Shown here piece by piece: positions 1 to 7,957 of a stretch of DNA of 13,264 bases; the stretch's first letter is position 1; each line of letters begins with the position of its first letter. This DNA comes from JBFXDW01 sp050180745 (GTDB taxonomy: Bacteria; Pseudomonadota; Alphaproteobacteria; UBA9219), in NCBI GenBank assembly GCA_050180745.1, contig JBFXDW010000053.1, forward strand, positions 1-13,264, in the 5' to 3' direction. The notes below the pieces were generated by a model that was not told where the DNA came from, searched no databases, and saw only the letters and a list, made by a program, of their open reading frames with translations. The position numbers were made by a program, and so were the translations under genes.

Positions 1-1336
<1,336 letters not shown>

Positions 1337-1424
1337 AATTTGATATTTGTAATCGAAATTACAAAATCACTTAGCTTTGCCGTTACAACAAAACCAAGTC
1401 AGGGTTCATTTATTTAAAATAGTG

Positions 1425-1450
1425 CCTCTCTTACCCGAAGGTCAAAGAGG
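1425..1450 (-). promoter_or_regulatory. 16S leader hairpin with boxA-like antitermination element
   Basis: About 90 nt upstream of the mature 16S end, the minus strand reads CTCTTTGAC (1441-1449). This matches the core of the boxA element that recruits the Nus antitermination complex on rRNA transcripts. The element forms the left arm of a short hairpin, CCTCTT...AAGAGAGG, over 1425-1450. The position between promoter and 16S suits an antiterminator. The match is by eye, and boxB/boxC were not resolved. Confidence 0.5.
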
Positions 1451-1741
1451 TACGAACTTGTCGACTTGGGATGTCACAAACATAGCAAAACCGAAACACG
1501 CGGCACTGATAACTTGAGGCAATCAGCCCGCGCCATATAGGTAACCAAGACCAGAAAGACCAGAGTTCCAGAATAAATCCTGAAGTCAAAACCTTTCCCA
1601 TCACGGCTGCACCGTCTGCGCATCCCTTCTCATTTCCAATTCACGATGTCCAAGAACAAACAGAGCAAAAGCTCCGTCGCGCTTCCTCCATCAACAACTA
1701 CCCGCCAAAAAAGGCGATACTTAGTGCCCCCAAGCTTAACC

Positions 1742-1770
1742 CTACTTGGGTGCGCATATCGCAGTGTCAA
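1742..1770 (-). promoter_or_regulatory. Candidate rRNA operon promoter
   Basis: A perfect -35 hexamer TTGACA lies on the minus strand at 1765-1770, about 430 nt upstream of the 16S 5' end. At 17-20 nt spacing the sequence is AAGTAGGGT, a poor -10 (TAGGGT at 20 nt or AAGTAG at 17 nt). The upstream stretch is AT-rich from 1855 on. The call rests mainly on the -35 and the location. A second, unrecognised promoter nearer the 16S gene is possible. Confidence 0.35.
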
Positions 1771-1865
1771 TAAATCAGCTTCCGCCAGCCACGGTTTGTG
1801 TCCGTCGGTGAAGGGGAATGTACTCAGATTTAATCCGTCTGTCTAGAGGAAAAATGCGAATTTTC

Positions 1866-1993
1866 TGTGGATAATTAAAAAAAAGTTAAGTCCGGCCTAA
1901 ACTTCGCAGAAACACTTGTTTTTTTTGAAATTTTTCTTTCAAAACAGGCCTCTTATTGGCCCCTAAAATCACAAAAATCGATAGTTTTCCACA
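1866..1993. other. AT-rich stretch with two DnaA-box-like 9-mers
   Basis: TGTGGATAA at 1866-1874 is the exact complement of the consensus DnaA box TTATCCACA. TTTTCCACA at 1985-1993 differs from it by one base and lies in the opposite orientation. Between them are A/T tracts and an 8-bp inverted repeat. DnaA boxes occur at origins and also at DnaA-regulated promoters. Two sites are too few to call an origin, and the neighbours are not those usually seen at alphaproteobacterial origins. Confidence 0.3.
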
Positions 1994-2133
1994 GGAGCAC
2001 GGCCTTTTAAATGCTTTCGAGAACCAAAAAAACAAAAAAAAACAGCCCGTTTAACCCCATAGTGAACTCCGGATTAAGAGATATTTTACATCTTTTCGAT
2101 TCCAAGAGCCTCATAAACAGCTCTTTATATAGC

Positions 2134-2832
2134 CTATAACAACGCAAGCTCTTTAAAACTCGTTACCTCACTCGCCCCAATAATAATGTGATCATGGATC
2201 ACGACCCCCAAAGGAGCGCAAGCCGCAACAATCTCACGCGTCATCTCAATATCTGCTTTGCTTGGAGCGACATCCCCGCTCGGATGGTTGTGACACAAGA
2301 CAAGAGCACCTGCCCCAACATCTAGGGCACGCCGCACAATCTCACGCGGATATGCGGGCGTGTGATCTATCGTACCACGCTGCTGCACTTCTTCATGAAT
2401 GAGGTGGTTTTTACGATCTAAAAAAAGAAGGCGAAATTCTTCGATTTTTTTATGCGCCATAGACGCACGACAATAATCAACAATGCGCTGCCAATTATTC
2501 AAAAGGGGCTTGTCTAAAATTTCATTTTTCTGCGCACGCAAATTGATAAGGCCTACGGTCCGTAAAAGAGCAATGCTCGTTTCCATCAACCCCCACGCAT
2601 GAAGCTGCGCAACATCCGCATGCAATAATGGCCACAAACCGCCCGCTTGTTTGAGAAGTTGTTTTGCCAAAGGCTTGACATCACGACGAGGAATCACAGC
2701 AAACAAAAGGGATTCCAAAAGTTCGTAATCATGAAGAGACTCGCCCTCACCTTGCAGCAAGCGCGTTCTTAAACGTTGCCTGTGCCCAATGTAGTGCGGT
2801 TCGTCTTGAGGAGAAGTCTTTGATTTTGTCAT
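2134..2832 (-). CDS. radC: RadC family JAB/MPN-domain protein
   Basis: A 232-aa RadC-family protein of normal family length. The N-terminal part (about residues 11-60) has the typical EPHYIGHRQRLR and DYELLESLLF segments. A helix-hairpin-helix-like region covers about 62-95. The C-terminal JAMM/MPN fold (about 110-230) carries the metal-site signature HNHPSGD, giving His181, His183 and Asp187, with the upstream acidic pair in HEEVQQRG (147-154) supplying the expected Glu. Family members are annotated as DNA repair proteins, but the biochemical role of RadC is unsettled. The frame stays open for 65 more codons upstream (to 3027). The start at 2832 was chosen because family similarity begins there and a terminator-like hairpin fills the upstream bases. 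No Shine-Dalgarno sequence precedes this ATG. It follows map in the same direction, 259 bp away, with its own candidate promoter. Confidence 0.93.
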   Translation of the reverse strand: MTKSKTSPQDEPHYIGHRQRLRTRLLQGEGESLHDYELLESLLFAVIPRRDVKPLAKQLLKQAGGLWPLLHADVAQLHAWGLMETSIALLRTVGLINLRAQKNEILDKPLLNNWQRIVDYCRASMAHKKIEEFRLLFLDRKNHLIHEEVQQRGTIDHTPAYPREIVRRALDVGAGALVLCHNHPSGDVAPSKADIEMTREIVAACAPLGVVIHDHIIIGASEVTSFKELALL

Positions 2833-2844
2833 AAGGAAAGACGT

Positions 2845-2899
2845 AAAAAAAGCGTTGTACAGATTTATAGTTTGCAAAAAACTATACCCCACACAACGC
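2845..2899 (-). terminator. Hairpin plus U7 directly upstream of radC (terminator or attenuator)
   Basis: On the minus strand a two-tier hairpin forms. The outer stem GCGTTGT/ACAACGC pairs 2893-2899 with 2852-2858. A perfect inner 8-bp stem TATAGTTT/AAACTATA pairs 2879-2886 with 2866-2873. Seven U residues follow immediately (2845-2851). This is the form of an intrinsic terminator, and it could end map transcripts. It ends only 12 bases before the radC ATG and starts just downstream of a candidate promoter, so it may also act as a leader attenuator for radC. Confidence 0.6.
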
Positions 2900-2916
2900 C
2901 TTTTGTCTTTTTGAAT

Positions 2917-2944
2917 TTTATACAGGTATGAAATGCTGTGTCCA
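2917..2944 (-). promoter_or_regulatory. Candidate promoter upstream of the radC leader hairpin
   Basis: On the minus strand TGGACA (2939-2944, 5/6 to the -35 consensus) is followed after 16 nt by TATAAA (2917-2922, 5/6 to the -10), with a TG directly before it. Transcription would start near 2909, about ten bases before the hairpin and 77 nt before the radC start codon. Confidence 0.4.
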
Positions 2945-3091
2945 GCAAAGTTATAGCCGAGCCATATAAATTGATCATTTATACCGCCGAGATTTTTTGC
3001 CGTGGCAAGGCAAAGTTCGCAGGCCATATAGACATATAGCCAAGAACTTTAACAACGCCATGGTGAAAAAGATCAAGGTAGAAATATCAAT

Positions 3092-3895
3092 TTATATTGG
3101 ATCGGCTATATATACGTAAGGGGGCTTGTGCCACCCCTTGGGGCTCTGCGTAAAAATCTCATACCCGTCTTTGGTCACCGCCAGAGAATGCTCAAACTGC
3201 GCGGAAAGAGACTTATCTTTCGTCACAGCCGTCCAGCCATCATTCAAGACTTTAACGCCAAATTTTCCAGCATTAATCATAGGCTCTATGGTCAAAAACA
3301 TTCCCGCTTTCAACACTGTTCCTTTCCCTTTTTGACCATAATGCAACACAGATGGTGCCGTGTGAAACACCTGCCCCAACCCATGGCCGCAAAAATCTCG
3401 CACCACGGAATAGCCTAAAGGCTCAACATAGCTCTGTATAGCATAGCCAATATCGCCCAGCGTTGCGCCCTCCCGCACCACTGCGATGCCACGCATCATG
3501 GATTCATACGTCACATCAACCAGCTTTTTGGCTTTTATCCCCGCCTCTCCGACCAAAAACATGCGCGAGCTATCTCCATACCAGCCATCCAAAATCACAG
3601 TTACGTCTATATTCGCAATATCACCTTCCTGCAGATTTTTCTCGCCCGGAATGCCGTGACAGACAACATGATTGACCGAAATACATGTATTCCGCGGATA
3701 GCCTCTATAATTCATCGGCGCCGAAACGGCGCCATGATCGCGGGTAAACGCATCACACATATCATCGAGTTTTCCTGTATTCACACCAGGCACAACGTAA
3801 GGCGTAATATAATCTAAGAGTTCAGCCGCTAGACGGCCTGCTTTGCGCATGCCCTCAAAATCTTCTGGTCCATGGAGAATGATTGTTTCGCTCAT
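3092..3895 (-). CDS. map: Type I methionine aminopeptidase
   Basis: A 267-aa cytoplasmic metallopeptidase that removes the initiator methionine from nascent proteins. The full active site is visible: His80 in VVCHGIP, Asp97 in NIDVT, Asp108 in YGDSS, His171 in GHGLG, Glu204 in TIEPM and Glu235 in QFEHS. Positions of the metal ligands coincide with those of the E. coli enzyme, and the length is normal, so there is no N-terminal zinc-binding extension. AGGAAAC lies a few bases before the ATG, supporting this start. The gene points the same way as radC downstream. The upstream neighbour, also minus strand, is the zeta-like gene 192 bp away, so map most likely has its own promoter. Confidence 0.97.
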   Translation of the reverse strand: MSETIILHGPEDFEGMRKAGRLAAELLDYITPYVVPGVNTGKLDDMCDAFTRDHGAVSAPMNYRGYPRNTCISVNHVVCHGIPGEKNLQEGDIANIDVTVILDGWYGDSSRMFLVGEAGIKAKKLVDVTYESMMRGIAVVREGATLGDIGYAIQSYVEPLGYSVVRDFCGHGLGQVFHTAPSVLHYGQKGKGTVLKAGMFLTIEPMINAGKFGVKVLNDGWTAVTKDKSLSAQFEHSLAVTKDGYEIFTQSPKGWHKPPYVYIADPI

Positions 3896-3970
3896 TGTTT
3901 CCTGCTTTTCATAAAAAATGCCGCCCCTTAGGGTATATAAACATCAAGCATATAGCGCCAGCCAAAAATA

Positions 3971-3998
3971 ATTTTAGGGCATAATCAATATGTTACAA
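3971..3998 (-). promoter_or_regulatory. Candidate map promoter
   Basis: On the minus strand TTGTAA (3993-3998) and TAAAAT (3971-3976) are separated by 16 nt, about 80 nt upstream of the map start. The -10 matches 5/6 and the -35 matches 4/6. It is the best pair seen between map and the zeta-like gene, but the region is AT-rich and chance matches are likely. Confidence 0.3.
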
Positions 3999-4087
3999 GA
4001 AGCGCTCACTTTTGAAGCAAAAGCCCGCCATTTTCTCATTGGTTGTTTTGTTGATCTTCGTTAAGCGGCTAAGATTCTGAACAGGAT

Positions 4088-5159
4088 CTAAGCGGGGCCT
4101 TTGGGAGAGCTTACAGCAACAGAAGCCGCGACTTTCGCACTGGCGGCAGGAACAGTTGGCGCAGCGACAGGAGAACGATCAAATGCTATCAGTTTTCCAT
4201 CGCAATCTCTTTGGATAAAGATGTGGTGGTGCGTCGTTGTGGCATCGACACCGTTCGGAACAGCCTCCCCCTTTTTCGCAGGAACAGCGCTGGCGAACAG
4301 CGTTGCCTCTTTAAGAAACGCTTTGCTTTCCACAACGCGCTGTCCGAATTCTTCTGATGCGCCCGCGAAACGCCGCACATACCGAGCGACAACATCGGTC
4401 CATTTTGCGACATGTATGTTCTTTTGCTTCTGGTTCCACGGCTTTGACCGATCCTTTTCGATGGCGGCTTGCACACGCGGTTCCTTGTTCCAGACATCGG
4501 CAGCACGTTTGTTTTCGTAAACGACTTTTCCATCGCGACGATAAGCGGCAACGCGGGTTAACGGCAATTCGGTTTCAAACGCCTGCGCGTTTATAGGAAA
4601 CTCGACATAGGCCATGTCGTGATAGGGGATGTCGACCCAGCGAGGAACATTGTCCGTCTGGTGATCGCGCTCAAATCGGTCATATATGCCAAGAATGCTG
4701 ATTTTTGACGGAACAGAAAGACAGTGAAGGCTGACGTCGTACCCCTGTCCTCCAAACTCCCTGATGATCTTCTCAGCAAAAAAACGCTTCGCCAATGTCG
4801 TTTGATAGATCGTCTCAAACTTTTTATCCCGCACCAACTCAAGCAGCTTGGCATTCCACTTGCCCGCCGCGCGGCCAGTAATGTCGTCATAGAGAAACGG
4901 ATGAGCTTTAAAAATGGCTTTATTAAAAGGATGATAGAGGCGATCGTCCATATACCACGGGCAAGTTTTCAGCCCCAAATTCGTCAACAATTTTATCAAG
5001 AATGGTCGATTTACCTGCGCCGGGCTGACCGACAATGAGAGCAAGGTGTGGGCTAATCCCACTTTTCAAGCCATACGTAAGTTGTTCTCCTACGGCCTCA
5101 AAAATGAGATCAATGGTTTCACTATTTAGGTCGAAGTTGGTCAGGTTTTGATTGTCCAT
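4088..5159 (-). pseudogene. Zeta-toxin-family kinase, interrupted by a frameshift
   Basis: Two reading frames together spell one zeta-toxin-like P-loop kinase of about 355 aa. The first frame starts at 5159 and carries the Walker A motif GQPGAGKS (residues 44-51). It runs out of homology near 4955 and stops at 4923. From about 4951 the next frame continues with MDDRLYHPF, HPFLYDD, KWNAKLLELV, FETIYQTTL and the zeta-typical segment VPSKISILGIYDRFERD...VPRWVDIPYHD, ending at 4088 in an Ala/Pro/Val-rich tail. Zeta/PezT enzymes phosphorylate UDP-N-acetylglucosamine and are toxic unless held by an antitoxin. The frame change is +1 (or -2) within about 4945-4985, which includes a TATAT tract, a CCC run and a GGGG run. 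It may be a true inactivation or a sequencing error. The start overlaps the upstream gene by 38 nt. Confidence 0.78.
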
Positions 5160-5493
5160 GTAATAACTCTCGTCTTGGAATTATTTTTGTCTCTCCGCCT
5201 TCATAAACAAAGGCCACTCCATTCTCATCAACAAATTCTCTAACGCTCGTTCGTGCTTCTTGTATTGCCTTTTCTTCTCCACATTGAACTCCTCGAAGGA
5301 GTTCTGTGTACTTACGAAAATCCTCTTTAAGAGGGAGAGTCTCTGGTGCATCCTTTCCATATTCTTGCATCACGGCAAATAGGCGCTCAAACACAATTCC
5401 CTGCGCCGCATTTACGACACCAATATCCATCTCTTGTTGCATCATTTGCTCATGAGCTCTCATCTCACGGGATGTTAATACACGGGATACCAT
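5122..5493 (-). CDS. Unknown 123-aa protein, candidate antitoxin partner of the zeta-like kinase
   Basis: I do not recognise this family. The protein is short and soluble, with no signal peptide or membrane segment. Residues about 5-45 look helical and rich in Met/Gln/Glu, 50-90 are charged and probably helical, and the end is basic. The gene has an excellent Shine-Dalgarno AAGGAGG (5499-5505) five bases before its ATG. It overlaps the zeta-like start by 38 nt, so the two are translationally coupled. The order, a small gene first and the toxin second with overlap, is the usual toxin-antitoxin layout. Zeta-type toxins normally pair with a small helical epsilon or PezA antitoxin, so an antitoxin role is inferred from position only. 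No helix-turn-helix is obvious. Confidence 0.75.
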   Translation of the reverse strand: MVSRVLTSREMRAHEQMMQQEMDIGVVNAAQGIVFERLFAVMQEYGKDAPETLPLKEDFRKYTELLRGVQCGEEKAIQEARTSVREFVDENGVAFVYEGGETKIIPRRELLHGQSKPDQLRPK

Positions 5494-5537
5494 GGCCCCC
5501 TCCTTTGGAATATGACACGTTTAGGATAACAGACGAT

Positions 5538-5567
5538 TAATAGTTTTGGAACAAATATAATAGTTTT
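5538..5567. repeat. Two 10-bp direct repeats spaced 20 bp, possible operator
   Basis: TAATAGTTTT occurs at 5538-5547 and again at 5558-5567, exactly 20 bp apart, which is about two helical turns. The copies flank the candidate start site and overlap the -10 of the promoter driving the 123-aa gene and the zeta-like gene. This is the form expected of a same-face operator for an autoregulated two-gene operon. Binding is inferred only. Confidence 0.4.
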
Positions 5568-5585
5568 CAATGAAATCATGGTTAA
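5557..5585 (-). promoter_or_regulatory. Candidate promoter of the zeta-type module
   Basis: On the minus strand TTAACC (5580-5585) and TATTAT (5557-5562) are separated by 17 nt, giving a start near 5550, about 45 nt before the Shine-Dalgarno of the 123-aa gene. The -10 matches 5/6 and the -35 matches 4/6. The 20-bp-spaced repeats sit over it. Confidence 0.4.
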
Positions 5586-5736
5586 AATGGATGAATTCAG
5601 CTCAAATTCTGGTTTTTTGGACAGAAAACGCCTCTACGGCAAACTCCTCTTTTGAATTTTTACCTTTCTGCGCAGTATTTTGAGAAATCGCACGTGTATC
5701 CTCATAGCGCGTTCTTCATAATCAAAGGAAAAACTC

Positions 5737-6000
5737 ATGACCTCAATCTCTGAAATCAGCCAAGCGGCAGGAACAACAACCTCTTCAGATTCAAGTACAG
5801 CCATTGAAAGCCAAACCCGCGTTCAAAACGCTGATGGTTCTGTCACAACAACGACCGTTTACGAAGACGGCACAACAAAAGAAACCACAACCGCACCCAA
5901 TCCAGCCAAAGCCGCAGCAACGCAAGTCCAAGAGAGCCCTTCATCGGAATTAGAGACAGGATCAACGTCTTCCGAACATGCAGTCTCTCTAACCGTTTAA
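5737..6000 (+). CDS. Small Thr/Ser-rich hypothetical protein
   Basis: An 87-aa open frame with AAGGA at 5725-5729, seven bases before the ATG. The product is low-complexity: Thr, Ser, Ala, Glu and Gln make up most residues, and no Cys, Trp or Met follows the start. It has no signal peptide or hydrophobic stretch. The middle segment VQNADGSVTTTTVYEDGTTK contains a near-repeat of D-G-(S/T)-(V/T)-(T/K)-polar residues, suggesting a beta-hairpin-like unit in an otherwise disordered chain. It ends 12 bp past the end of the convergent PHA synthase gene, so the two 3' ends overlap. I cannot assign a function. Composition and ribosome-binding site favour a real gene, but a spurious frame is not excluded. 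Confidence 0.55.
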   Translation: MTSISEISQAAGTTTSSDSSTAIESQTRVQNADGSVTTTTVYEDGTTKETTTAPNPAKAAATQVQESPSSELETGSTSSEHAVSLTV

Positions 6001-7251
6001 ACGCAACCACGAGACTAACGGTTTCCATGCCAGCTCTTCGGCTCGTCCGGAAACCATTAAACCAATATGCCCCATGTCAGGCGTATGAAGCAAGGCATTG
6101 GGAATCAGTTTTGCCAACGGCACCGCCGAATCCAGCGGTACAATCCGGTCGCGTTTAGCCGCCAGAATAAAAGCGGGCATCGAAAGCATAGAGGGGTCCA
6201 CAGTAAAGTCGCTGATTTTCCATTTACCTTGCAGTGGCAAATTATCGCCATACCAATCGCGAAGGGCCTCCTGTGAAACGCGCAAGGCTAGCGGCACGCC
6301 GTCATTCAGCCAATCCTCAGTCAACGCAAAATAGCGCATGGCATCAGGATCATTCTCAAAACGCGCCATATTAGAAAATTTCTGCAAAATGTTGAGCGGT
6401 TGAAACGAGGCAAACACAGCCTGCAAGAAAGAGGCAGGCAACACACCGACCTCTTGAAGATAATCCTGCGCCCGCAAGGCCTGCTGCATAAACAGCCTTC
6501 CAACAGAAGAAGCATAAGCGGGCACACCGCCTACCCCACCGCTAAAATCCCATGGCGTAGCCAACAAAGACAAAGTCTTCACGTGCGCGCTTTCCATCAA
6601 AGCCAGCGCCAACGCCAAAGTCCCGCCCATGCAATAGCCAAGAAGATGAACGGGCCCATTCTGCCCCGCCAGAGAAAGAATCGGCTTTAAACGCTGCGTG
6701 ATATAGTCTTCTATCGCAAATTGATTTTCTTCGACTCCTGGTTCGCCCCAATCAACAACAAGGGGACGAAAGCCCTGCCCCGCCAAAAAGCGCAAAAAAG
6801 AACGATCCTGATCAATATCCAGAATATCGAATCGGTTCACAAGAGAAGGCACGACCAAGATAATTGGCGCATTCTCATCAACGCCATAATCAAGCAGCCT
6901 TGTTGTCCCCGCCTGCCACAAACAGGGAACAGGCCCCACATCCCGCACGACCTGACATTGCTGGTATGAAACCACACCCTTTAGAAAATCACCGAAACGC
7001 CGCAAAGCTTCTTGATTAAGCGCTTCGTGAAAATCTTCCGAATCACGTTCTGAAAAATCGTCGGGCAGCTTATCTCTGATCGGAGCCAGCCACTTGCTGG
7101 CGAGGTTGATTAACGCTGTCGAGGGAATCTTCGCCGAAGTTGCCTGAGACTTGTCCGCCTTTTTCTTGCTCTCGCTTAACGCGGAGCTCCTCCAATTCGC
7201 GCTCAAGAAAGGCCAAACGATCGGCAAGCTCAACCATGTTACGGTGGCCAT
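5989..7251 (-). CDS. phaC: PHA synthase, catalytic alpha/beta-hydrolase (PhaC-type)
   Basis: Polymerises hydroxyacyl-CoA into polyhydroxyalkanoate at the granule surface. The catalytic fold is clear: VVPSLVNRFDILDI, then the nucleophile elbow GYCMGGT (Cys207 counted from the 7251 start), LLATPWDFSGG, FILAAKRDRIVP (Asp368) and the His motif DMGHIG (His395). Cys in place of Ser at the elbow distinguishes PHA synthases from lipases. From 7251 the product would be 420 aa, longer than a class III PhaC (about 355) and shorter than class I (about 590). The start is uncertain: the frame is open to 7548, the first ~30 residues after 7251 do not look like real protein, and no ATG lies between there and the catalytic domain. 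It overlaps the PhaE-like frame by 182 nt; a one-base change at 7160-7164 would fuse the two (see finding). Confidence 0.87.
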   Translation of the reverse strand: MATVTWLSLPIVWPFLSANWRSSALSESKKKADKSQATSAKIPSTALINLASKWLAPIRDKLPDDFSERDSEDFHEALNQEALRRFGDFLKGVVSYQQCQVVRDVGPVPCLWQAGTTRLLDYGVDENAPIILVVPSLVNRFDILDIDQDRSFLRFLAGQGFRPLVVDWGEPGVEENQFAIEDYITQRLKPILSLAGQNGPVHLLGYCMGGTLALALALMESAHVKTLSLLATPWDFSGGVGGVPAYASSVGRLFMQQALRAQDYLQEVGVLPASFLQAVFASFQPLNILQKFSNMARFENDPDAMRYFALTEDWLNDGVPLALRVSQEALRDWYGDNLPLQGKWKISDFTVDPSMLSMPAFILAAKRDRIVPLDSAVPLAKLIPNALLHTPDMGHIGLMVSGRAEELAWKPLVSWLRLNG

Positions 7252-7768
7252 CGGAAGAAACGGCGCTCCCACTCTGACCCGTTGAACTGGGGCTCGCTTT
7301 ACTGCCTGAGGAAGGAAGGGATGGTTCTTCTGAAACAGGCGCTGAGGTTGATTGGCTTGGCTGTGACTCATAGGCTTGATCCTCAACTCCTTGATCGTCT
7401 TCCTCCTGGGTTTTGCAAACAACTGGCTCCGCCGAAACAGAACCGACATCGTCCGCTTTTGCGGTTTCTTCTTTGTCCTGTTGAGATGGTGCTGCTTGAG
7501 AAGGTGAAGCTTCAGAAGCAGGCTCTGCCTGCGTTGCACGCGAAGCACGAGAAGTCGTATTGGGCATTATACCCGCCATGCTATTTTGGACCATATCAGT
7601 CCAATCTGAAAACATCTTGCCCATAGGGCCAACAAGTTGTGCCATTTCTTCTTTGGCTTGGGGATCATTTGCCAATGACGTGAGATGGTTTTGCCAAAGG
7701 TCTAACGCATCTTTAGCAAGTTTATTCCAGTCGCTTTTGGCTTTTTCGGTTTGGTCATGCAGAGTCAT
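7070..7768 (-). CDS. PhaE-like / phasin-like PHA synthase accessory protein
   Basis: From the ATG at 7768 the product is 232 aa; the frame also allows a TTG at 7807 or GTG at 7798, and none has a good Shine-Dalgarno. Residues 1-67 are amphipathic helix (KSDWNKLAKDALDLWQNHL, then EEMAQLVGPMGKMFSDWTDMVQNSM), similar in style to PhaE and phasins. Residues about 68-176 are a disordered Ser/Gln/Glu/Pro-rich linker. Residues 177-203 form a coiled coil (MVELADRLAFLERELEELR). The last ~28 residues, after 7165, look like out-of-frame sequence. It lies directly upstream of phaC on the same strand and is divergent from phaR. PhaE is the non-catalytic subunit of class III synthases; the assignment here is by architecture and neighbourhood, not by a diagnostic motif. 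Confidence 0.6.
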   Translation of the reverse strand: MTLHDQTEKAKSDWNKLAKDALDLWQNHLTSLANDPQAKEEMAQLVGPMGKMFSDWTDMVQNSMAGIMPNTTSRASRATQAEPASEASPSQAAPSQQDKEETAKADDVGSVSAEPVVCKTQEEDDQGVEDQAYESQPSQSTSAPVSEEPSLPSSGSKASPSSTGQSGSAVSSDGHRNMVELADRLAFLERELEELRVKREQEKGGQVSGNFGEDSLDSVNQPRQQVAGSDQR

Positions 7769-7957
7769 AAAAAGAGTAGACCACAACTTGTAGGCCACAG
7801 GAAGCAAAAAAATGAATTTATGATTAATATGGGCTTGAGTTTTTGTTAATAAATGTTCACAATCAACTCATATCTCCTTCCAGCACTGTTCTGGTCATAA
7901 TTGACCGAGCGCGTAAGGTTCCTGCGACGACTACAAACTTAGGACAAGAGAAACGCC
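7769..7957. promoter_or_regulatory. Divergent control region between PHA synthase genes and phaR
   Basis: The 189 bp between the PhaE-like start and phaR must hold promoters for both directions. It is AT-rich in the middle (about 7805-7875). PhaR homologues repress pha promoters and are displaced by PHA polymer, so this is the expected binding region. I did not find a clear operator repeat or a confident -35/-10 pair. Confidence 0.4.

Larger units (their letters stand above)
1451..2133. other. Non-coding spacer between rRNA leader and radC
   Basis: About 680 bases without a supported gene. The part next to the 16S gene (1451-1770) is mixed composition and carries the candidate rRNA promoter. 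It also holds a small CGCC-AAAAAA-GGCG inverted repeat near 1702-1715. The part from about 1855 to 2060 is strikingly AT-rich. It has poly-A/T tracts of 7-9 bases, an 8-bp inverted repeat TTTTGAAA...TTTCAAAA near 1925-1944, and two DnaA-box-like sites. I looked for tRNA-like sequence (T-arm GTTCGA) and saw none. No convincing radC terminator was found; AAGAGC...GCTCTT near 2103-2128 pairs but has no U-tract. Confidence 0.6.

Noticed and set aside
1646..1846. 66-codon plus-strand open frame in the rRNA upstream region
   Set aside because: It overlaps the candidate rRNA promoter, has no ribosome-binding site and no recognisable protein character.
2833..3027. 65-codon N-terminal extension of radC
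   Set aside because: Family similarity begins at the 2832 ATG, and the extension runs through the hairpin and U-tract; it looks like open non-coding sequence.
3990..4064. 24-aa plus-strand open frame between map and the zeta-like gene
   Set aside because: No Shine-Dalgarno and no supporting similarity; it overlaps the candidate map promoter.
4101..4520. 139-codon plus-strand frame opposite the zeta-like gene
   Set aside because: Antisense shadow of a frame with clear zeta-family similarity.
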